From Kiritimatiellota bacterium (GTDB lineage: Bacteria > Verrucomicrobiota > Kiritimatiellia > JAAZAB01), in contig VSJD01000297.1 of assembly GCA_008636095.1 (NCBI GenBank), positions 1 to 9,998 on the forward strand: a stretch of 9,998 bases of DNA. Reading direction: 5' to 3'. Below, one piece after another: positions 5,336 through 9,998 of the stretch (position 1 is its first letter; each line of letters opens with the position of its first letter). Both the position numbers and the translations under genes were made by a program. Under the pieces are notes generated by a model. The model was given only the letters and a program-made list of their open reading frames with translations, had not been told where the DNA came from and made no database searches.

Positions 5336-7503
5336 ATGTAGCTTTGTTGAATTCCGGGCATTTTCATGCAGGCATGTTTTTGAACATTGTCCCCAATCTC
5401 GGGCATAAAATAACGGCGATTTCCTGTGAGGATAAAAAAAAGCTGGAAGAGCAGGCCAAAGCTTTTGAGGCCAGACCTTATGCTGACTACAAAGAACTTT
5501 TGGAAGATAAGTCGGACATTGATTTTGCGATTTGTTGCGGGGTTCACGCTGAGGCCGCCGACATGCTGGACATGCTTGTTGAAAAAGGAATCCCGTTTTG
5601 TACCGAAAAACCAATAACCGACAATATTGACCGAATGCGAAGAATTGTGAAAAACGCCCGGAACAGGCAATTGTTTTCAGACGTTGTCCTGCCGCTCCGT
5701 TTCAGCCCCATAATACTGGCATTTGAAGAATTCAGGAAGAAAAATCATACCGGCGAAATTGCGCATTGCTATTTCAGGAACATGGCCGGCAGCATAGATC
5801 GTTACCGGAAGTGGGGCTGTGCCTGGATGCTGGAAAAAGCAAGGGCGCTCGGCGGGCCTTTTATGAACGAGGGCGCTCATTATATTGATCTTTTCAGATA
5901 TCTGACTGGCGAGGAAATAAAAAGTGTTCAGGCCGGAATGAACAACGGGATTTACCATGAAAGCATTGACGATAATTTCAGCGCAATTCTGGAAACACAT
6001 TCCGGAAAAAGAGCGGTCATTGAAATATGCTACGGCTATCCGACAAACAACAACTGGCGCGATCTGGCTGTCGTGATAAACACCGAAAATTATTTGTTCG
6101 TTTTGATTGACCAGGAAAATCCGCGGGCTTTCAAGCTGGAGGCCAAGTCAAGAAAAGATTGTTCATCGGAAATTATAGACCTTCGCGCTTGCGAGCAAAA
6201 TGTATACGAGGTTTATGTTAAAGAAATGTTCAAGCGCTTTTTGTCCGGAAAAGACGGGATAATTCCTGTATCTAATTTCCTGGGGACACAAATCGCGCTT
6301 GCCAACGCCTACATTTCCGCCGAAGGAAACAGGAAAGTGTCCTGTCGCGATTTCGGGGAAAAGGATCTCCTTGAAATGCATTCGGAAATTGCTGGCTGGC
6401 TTTTGAATAACCAGGTGATGGATAGCAAGAGCAAGTATTTTGGATCCATATATTATCCTACCGAAAAGCGTTATTGCAATCGCGACACCGCATGCCTGGC
6501 TTCATGCTTTATGAGGCAATATGTCAATACCTCCGATAATAAATGGCTTGAACGCGCCGACTTGGCCAGAAAAAACGTCTTGTCCGTCCAGCTTGAAAAC
6601 GGCGGCTATCCCGAATTGCGAAATCTTGAGCAAAGCGACGACGGCTCAGCGGTAAACACTTCGATTGTCGCGGATAATCTCATAAAAGCATATCAAGCAG
6701 GTCTCGCGTATGATCAAAAAGATGTCAGCGCATTGAGCAGGATGGCTGACTTCGAGCTGTGCCTGGAATGGGAGCCCGGCGCTTTTTATCACGATACGGA
6801 GCATTTGGGCATTCCCCGATACAAAGACCGGACCTGGGGCAAGGAGGGATCAAAGATTGACTGCCATAACACAACCGCGCTCTCCGCAATGATGCTTCAA
6901 AAAATATATTATTTCCTCAAGGAAAACGACTGTCCCGTTAAGCAGGCATGGCTGGATGCCGCGTCGCGTGCAATCAAACATCTGCCCGCTGTTTTAAACG
7001 AGGCGAAGCACTGGCCGTATATGAACGATTGCAAGTGGATTGATGTTAATCATCATGGTATGACCATGTATTATCTTCTGAAAGCCGCCCGATATGCGCC
7101 GCATTGTCATGACCAGAATCTGAAAACAGCCATTCTTGAAAGCGGCCGATGGCTTACGGAAAAAGGCTTGTTGCATACTGAAAAAGGAAGCAAGCCCGAT
7201 TGGGCGATTCAGCAGAGCGCATGCATTTATTTTTCCTGGGGCTATTTCGTTATGGGGGCGCCCCTGGCCTGCCTCGGAAATCTTGATCCGGCCAACCGGC
7301 GCTACTGGCATAATGAAGCCATCGAACTCATGCGTTATGTAAAAACATCCCTCTGGAACAATCCAAAGTGTGATGATGAAGGGCCAATGAAAGTTTCCGA
7401 AGGAGGGCTGACCAAAGGATTCGCCTTCTTCGGACAAAGCCTGGGATGGTGCGCATACCAACTCGACGAGTTAATCAATGAAATCAATTTTCGATTCCAC
7501 TGA
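5320..7503 (+). CDS. Fusion: Gfo/Idh/MocA oxidoreductase plus C-terminal alpha/alpha-type domain
   Basis: A 727-residue protein. The ATG at 5320 is chosen because it starts directly with a Rossmann strand (MSRKLNVALLNSGHFHAG), and GGAAAGGCGGAG lies just upstream. Residues 1 to about 365 make a complete Gfo/Idh/MocA enzyme: GHFHAG replaces the glycine-rich loop, EKP is at 96-98, and GGPFMNEGAHYID is at 178-190 with H187 and D190. From about 367 to the end runs a second domain of about 360 residues, rich in Trp, Tyr and His and apparently all helical. It has NGGYPE (427-432), DDGSAVNTSIVADNL from 440, D514-N517 and NHHGMTMYYLL from 577. The pattern suggests an (alpha/alpha) toroid such as those of six-hairpin glycosidases, epimerases or lyases, but the family is not recognised. 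The reading frame is continuous across the junction, with no ribosome site before Met367. It overlaps the upstream oxidoreductase by 16 nt. Confidence 0.82.
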   Translation: MSRKLNVALLNSGHFHAGMFLNIVPNLGHKITAISCEDKKKLEEQAKAFEARPYADYKELLEDKSDIDFAICCGVHAEAADMLDMLVEKGIPFCTEKPITDNIDRMRRIVKNARNRQLFSDVVLPLRFSPIILAFEEFRKKNHTGEIAHCYFRNMAGSIDRYRKWGCAWMLEKARALGGPFMNEGAHYIDLFRYLTGEEIKSVQAGMNNGIYHESIDDNFSAILETHSGKRAVIEICYGYPTNNNWRDLAVVINTENYLFVLIDQENPRAFKLEAKSRKDCSSEIIDLRACEQNVYEVYVKEMFKRFLSGKDGIIPVSNFLGTQIALANAYISAEGNRKVSCRDFGEKDLLEMHSEIAGWLLNNQVMDSKSKYFGSIYYPTEKRYCNRDTACLASCFMRQYVNTSDNKWLERADLARKNVLSVQLENGGYPELRNLEQSDDGSAVNTSIVADNLIKAYQAGLAYDQKDVSALSRMADFELCLEWEPGAFYHDTEHLGIPRYKDRTWGKEGSKIDCHNTTALSAMMLQKIYYFLKENDCPVKQAWLDAASRAIKHLPAVLNEAKHWPYMNDCKWIDVNHHGMTMYYLLKAARYAPHCHDQNLKTAILESGRWLTEKGLLHTEKGSKPDWAIQQSACIYFSWGYFVMGAPLACLGNLDPANRRYWHNEAIELMRYVKTSLWNNPKCDDEGPMKVSEGGLTKGFAFFGQSLGWCAYQLDELINEINFRFH

Positions 7504-7567
7504 AAAGGCGGCGGGGACGGATAGCCTTGCCGGACTGTAATCTGCGCCCCTGGCTCTGGTTACATTT
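7504..7567. other. Short convergent gap between two stop codons
   Basis: Sixty-four bases separate the fusion gene from the convergent beta-helix gene. No strong GC hairpin with a T-run is visible on either strand. A small GTTAC...GTAAC dyad at the right end runs into the beta-helix stop and is not convincing as a terminator. Confidence 0.5.
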
Positions 7568-8803
7568 CTACGGGACAGTAACGATTGTGCCTTTGGGAAC
7601 ATATTCATAACACCCTATATCCACAATGCCGCTGAATCTATCCAACCGCCGATGCCCGTCTACATCAGCTGCGCCGGTCATCCAGCTCTGATATATTCCC
7701 TTATTCACACAGGGCGAATTTGCCGTCAGACGATAATTCCCGGTAGCCTCCCCAACAAATTGCGGGTCAGAGCCGGTGTTCCCCGTTCCGGTTTGCACTG
7801 GCCCGGAACATACATACATATATGTTGCCGTGTAGGGGGAGGAGCTTGCAATACATATGTTACTATAGACCCCCACACCCAAATTACCCCAGACGATACA
7901 ATTGGTCATCGTTGCGTAGTGCTGGTAGAAAGATACTCCCCCGCCTTTGGAGTTTTCGGAGACGCCGGCATCGTTCCCCACAATCGTACAACTGTTCAGC
8001 TTTATATCGGAACCCCACACAAACACGCCGCCGCAATAAGTGCCCAAGCCGATATTTCCGGCAATCAGACAATTATTCGCTTCCGACCCGCCTTCCATAC
8101 AAACGCCACCGCCGAAATTTCCCGCACAATTATTCCCGACAACTATGCAGTTGTTCATTTTCGCACTACTGCCAACCAAAAATACTCCTGCGCCATACGA
8201 CGCCGATAAATTGTTGTTGGATATTATGCAATTATTCAGCGTCCCGCCGCCATTCAAACATACACCACCGCCAAAATATCTTCCATAATTGCCAACCATC
8301 ACGCAGTTACTTACACTCCCGCTGGTGGCGACAAAAACGCCCGCCCCACCCATATCCTCCTCCACGTAACTTCCTCCAGCCGAATTCGTCATCGTATATC
8401 CATTAGTCAGTGTGAATCCAATCAAACTTGCGCCACTGCCCAAATACACACACCGCACCGCCCCTGTCCCCATTAAGCCGTTGGGCGATGGTTGGCCTTT
8501 GATGGACGTATAATTTGGACCATTGACACTGCGTAAAATAATGGCCGTGGTTGCGCATACGCGATTAGTCAACTCATAACCCGGTGTTTTTGTCCAGCCG
8601 GTATCATACACGCCGTTACTGACCAGCACCGTATTGCCGACCGCCGCCACGTTTACCGCGTCCTGAATATTTGTTGCCGCCGTTTCCCAGGTCAGGTAAT
8701 CCGCCGTGGGATTCGTGCCATACCGGTCAACGTAATTGGTCGCGGCGCCGGCCATTTGGATTGACACCATCAATCCGACGATCAGTACGCATAATCTTTG
8801 CAT
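7568..8803 (-). CDS. Secreted right-handed parallel beta-helix protein with choice-of-anchor-Q-like C-terminus
   Basis: A 411-residue protein. A signal peptide covers about 1-21 (hydrophobic core then AGAA). The opening TWETAATNIQDAVNVAAVGNTVLVSNGVY (39-66) is the recurring N-cap of PVC beta-helix proteins. Residues about 120-315 form helix rungs with a ladder of Asn-Cys or Ser-Cys pairs (C167, C192, C219, C245, C272, C302, spaced 25-30 residues), alternating with GGGV turns. The end, DPQFVGEATGNYRLTANSPC...ADVDGHRRL...DIGCYE, fits choice-of-anchor Q domains. Such proteins bind or cleave polysaccharides such as pectin outside the cell, but no lyase catalytic residues are evident, so binding or adhesion is equally possible. 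The start at 8803 has AGGA seven bases upstream; a TTG at 8833 is rejected. It is convergent with the fusion gene, with 64 nt between the stops. Confidence 0.82.
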   Translation of the reverse strand: MQRLCVLIVGLMVSIQMAGAATNYVDRYGTNPTADYLTWETAATNIQDAVNVAAVGNTVLVSNGVYDTGWTKTPGYELTNRVCATTAIILRSVNGPNYTSIKGQPSPNGLMGTGAVRCVYLGSGASLIGFTLTNGYTMTNSAGGSYVEEDMGGAGVFVATSGSVSNCVMVGNYGRYFGGGVCLNGGGTLNNCIISNNNLSASYGAGVFLVGSSAKMNNCIVVGNNCAGNFGGGVCMEGGSEANNCLIAGNIGLGTYCGGVFVWGSDIKLNSCTIVGNDAGVSENSKGGGVSFYQHYATMTNCIVWGNLGVGVYSNICIASSSPYTATYMYVCSGPVQTGTGNTGSDPQFVGEATGNYRLTANSPCVNKGIYQSWMTGAADVDGHRRLDRFSGIVDIGCYEYVPKGTIVTVP

Positions 8804-8832
8804 TTTTACTTCCTGTTGCCTGATTTCCTGCA

Positions 8833-8877
8833 AAGTGCAATAACTTTTGGGGCCTTGTTAGCCAGTAACAAGTGCAA
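8833..8877. promoter_or_regulatory. Candidate operator region: paired AAGTGCAA boxes and a hairpin
   Basis: AAGTGCAA occurs at 8833-8840 and 8870-8877, and its reverse complement TTGCACTT is at 8981-8988 inside the CBM9 leader element. The first two lie just upstream of the beta-helix gene start. Between them is a perfect 7-bp inverted repeat CTTGTTA-GCCAG-TAACAAG at 8854-8872, which overlaps the second box. Repeated octamers in both orientations in a divergent promoter region suggest regulator binding, but eight bases are short and coincidence is possible. Confidence 0.35.
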
Positions 8878-8970
8878 CACTAACTGGTCGAGCTATGCCT
8901 TTTGCGGGCATCGATTTGTTTGATAGATGGCAATGTAGCAGGCAGGCATTTGGAAGCAAGTAAAAAGATG

Positions 8971-9031
8971 ATACGGTGTTTTGCACTTGAATCCCGTTCC
9001 GATTTCATACATTCTATCCCGCAAATGTATG
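8971..9031 (+). promoter_or_regulatory. Conserved leader element, copy B (before the CBM9 gene)
   Basis: Positions 8991-9015 are identical to 1705-1729, with further similarity upstream (ATACGG, TTTTGCACTTG) and downstream (CCCG, AAATGT). This copy ends in a perfect 8-bp dyad, CATACATT (9006-9013) and AATGTATG (9024-9031), with a 10-nt spacer; in copy A the dyad keeps only 5 bp. The 25-base block ends 47 nt before the ATG of the CBM9 gene. The two genes are unrelated in sequence, so the match is not a tail of a gene duplication visible here. Confidence 0.65.
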
Positions 9032-9050
9032 CGTATCCATAATTCCTCAC

Positions 9051-9055
9051 GGAGG
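9051..9055 (+). promoter_or_regulatory. Ribosome binding site of the CBM9 gene
   Basis: GGAGG lies seven bases before the ATG at 9063, the same spacing as for the glycosidase gene, and supports this start. Confidence 0.85.
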
Positions 9056-9062
9056 GCAAGCG

Positions 9063-9998
9063 ATGCGAACCACACAGTTGATCCAGGCCGGTGCCGTTGT
9101 TGCCTTGATGGTTTCTTTACTGGTCCGCGGCGAGGTGTGTGCCCAGTCACAATTCCTGGCGCCCGCGGTGCGTACGGCCGCGCCGCCAACGATCGATGGC
9201 GACCTGGGCGATCCTTGTTGGCGCCAAGCATCCAAGCTCTCCAACTTTCGCCTGATTGAGCAGAACCGCCTTGCCACGCAACAGACGGTCAGCTCCATCC
9301 TTTGGGACGACCAGGCGCTCTACATCGGCATCACGTGCCAGGAGAAGGCGCTTGAGCCCGCGGTGCAGAAGGCGCACTTGGTCAAGGCAACGGAAAAGAA
9401 CCGCGATGGCAATGTGTTTGTCGACGACTGCGTGGAGATCTTCCTCTCGCCCGATCCGTCCAAGGGGTATTACCATTTTGCCGTCAACGCCGCCGGGACT
9501 CTTTACGACAGCAGGGGGGGCGACGCCTCATGGAACACCGACTGGCGCGCCGCCGCCAAAATCGGGAACGGCGCTTGGACCGTGGAGATCGCTATTCCCT
9601 TTAAAGCACTGTCGGCAACACCTCTGGTCGAGGGTGCGCGCTGGCATTTCAACGTATGCCGCGAGGAGAAGCCCGAGTCCGAGAACAGCAGTTTATGCGG
9701 CGTTCAGGGCGAATTCCACGTGCCGGAGAAGTTCGGTGGTCTCATTTTCACGGGCATTTTGCCCACGGTAAGCGAGATCTCGGTTTCGCGTAATCCTCTC
9801 GGGCGTGCTTGCGCAAGTCTGACCGTCGAGGCGGTTAAAGGCGCACCCGGCTTGGAGGTCCGCCTGGAGACGCGATCCGGGGACAAGACTACCGTGGCCG
9901 GACAGAAGAGCTCAAGCGGTGTCGTCGGGAAGCCGGAGAAGATCGAATTGGTAGCCAGCGCTTCGGCGGGTTTTGCGCGGCTGACCATGCTGGCAAGC
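9063..9998 (+). CDS. Secreted CBM9-like carbohydrate-binding protein, 3' end cut by the window
   Basis: The frame is open for 312 codons and runs off the edge, so the total length is unknown. Residues 1-27 form a signal peptide (hydrophobic core, VCA before Gln28). Residues about 35-232 match the carbohydrate-binding module family 9 / DOMON-like fold: PTIDGDLGDPCW (42-53), SSILWDDQALYIGI (77-90), DDCVEIFL (121-128), YYHFAVNAAG (136-145), W157 and W161, GAWTVEIAIPF (170-180), and WHFNVCREE (194-202). After 232 another beta-rich segment begins, possibly an Ig-like or linker domain before a catalytic module beyond the edge. In this bacterial class such modules often precede glycosidase or polysaccharide-binding regions; which applies here cannot be seen. 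It shares its leader element with the glycosidase gene. It is visibly more GC-rich than the oxidoreductase pair. Confidence 0.85.
   Translation, partial: MRTTQLIQAGAVVALMVSLLVRGEVCAQSQFLAPAVRTAAPPTIDGDLGDPCWRQASKLSNFRLIEQNRLATQQTVSSILWDDQALYIGITCQEKALEPAVQKAHLVKATEKNRDGNVFVDDCVEIFLSPDPSKGYYHFAVNAAGTLYDSRGGDASWNTDWRAAAKIGNGAWTVEIAIPFKALSATPLVEGARWHFNVCREEKPESENSSLCGVQGEFHVPEKFGGLIFTGILPTVSEISVSRNPLGRACASLTVEAVKGAPGLEVRLETRSGDKTTVAGQKSSSGVVGKPEKIELVASASAGFARLTMLAS

Larger units (their letters stand above)
8804..9062. other. Divergent intergenic region, 259 nt
   Basis: Separates the minus-strand beta-helix gene from the plus-strand CBM9 gene and holds the candidate operator boxes, the CTTGTTA hairpin and leader copy B. 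The stretch 8880-8970 between them shows nothing recognisable. Clear -35/-10 pairs could not be identified on either strand. Confidence 0.6.

Noticed and set aside
7801..7830. ATAC/ATAT short repeat run as a microsatellite
   Set aside because: Only a few units long and explained by the codons for TYMYV in the beta-helix protein.
7652..8406. Long plus-strand frames (about 185 and 194 codons) opposite the beta-helix gene
   Set aside because: Their composition is typical of antisense shadow frames, while the minus-strand frame has a signal peptide, regular rungs and known end motifs.
9047..9476. Minus-strand frames opposite the CBM9 gene
   Set aside because: The plus strand carries a complete CBM9 signature with a signal peptide and a GGAGG site. 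The minus frames overlap each other and show no domain.
9256..9771. Plus-strand frame of 171 codons overlapping the CBM9 gene in another frame
   Set aside because: Arg/Ser/Thr-rich shadow of a GC-rich gene, with no start signal.

Overview
The window looks like a fragment of an uncultured heterotroph, probably from the Planctomycetota-Verrucomicrobiota-Lentisphaerota (PVC) group. This is inferred from gene style: a secreted right-handed beta-helix protein with the TNIQDAV...NGVY opening and DIGCYE ending common in Verrucomicrobia, Lentisphaerae and Kiritimatiellae, a secreted glycoside-hydrolase-like protein, a CBM9-like protein, and Gfo/Idh/MocA oxidoreductases. No rRNA, tRNA, CRISPR array or intact mobile element was found.

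Layout. Positions 1-1188 hold a minus-strand operon: a uroporphyrinogen-decarboxylase/MtaA-like methyltransferase (1188-40), then the first codons of a further gene running off the left edge (start at 23). From 1189 to 1767 there is a long divergent gap with REP-like palindromes, a near-perfect 16-bp inverted repeat and, at its right end, a conserved leader element. On the plus strand follow a large secreted TIM-barrel glycosidase-like protein (1768-4155), a gap with the broken remains of a REP-associated (Y1/HUH) transposase (about 4162-4290), a Gfo/Idh/MocA oxidoreductase (4364-5335), and, overlapping it by 16 nt, a second oxidoreductase fused to an all-helical C-terminal domain (5320-7503). 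A convergent minus-strand beta-helix protein (8803-7568) comes next. A 259-nt divergent intergenic region leads to a plus-strand CBM9-like secreted protein that runs off the right edge (9063 to beyond 9998).

How the genes may work together. The secreted glycosidase-like, CBM9 and beta-helix proteins would act on or bind polysaccharide outside the cytoplasm, and the two overlapping oxidoreductases would handle released or modified sugars inside. This is inference: no substrate can be read from the sequence. The best evidence for coordination is a cis-element upstream of both the glycosidase gene and the CBM9 gene. It includes 25 identical consecutive bases (1705-1729 and 8991-9015) inside a longer similar stretch, in the same orientation and 38-47 nt before the start codon. 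It is the strongest candidate in the window for an undescribed regulatory signal. The second is the in-frame fusion of a complete Gfo/Idh/MocA enzyme to an alpha/alpha-type domain.
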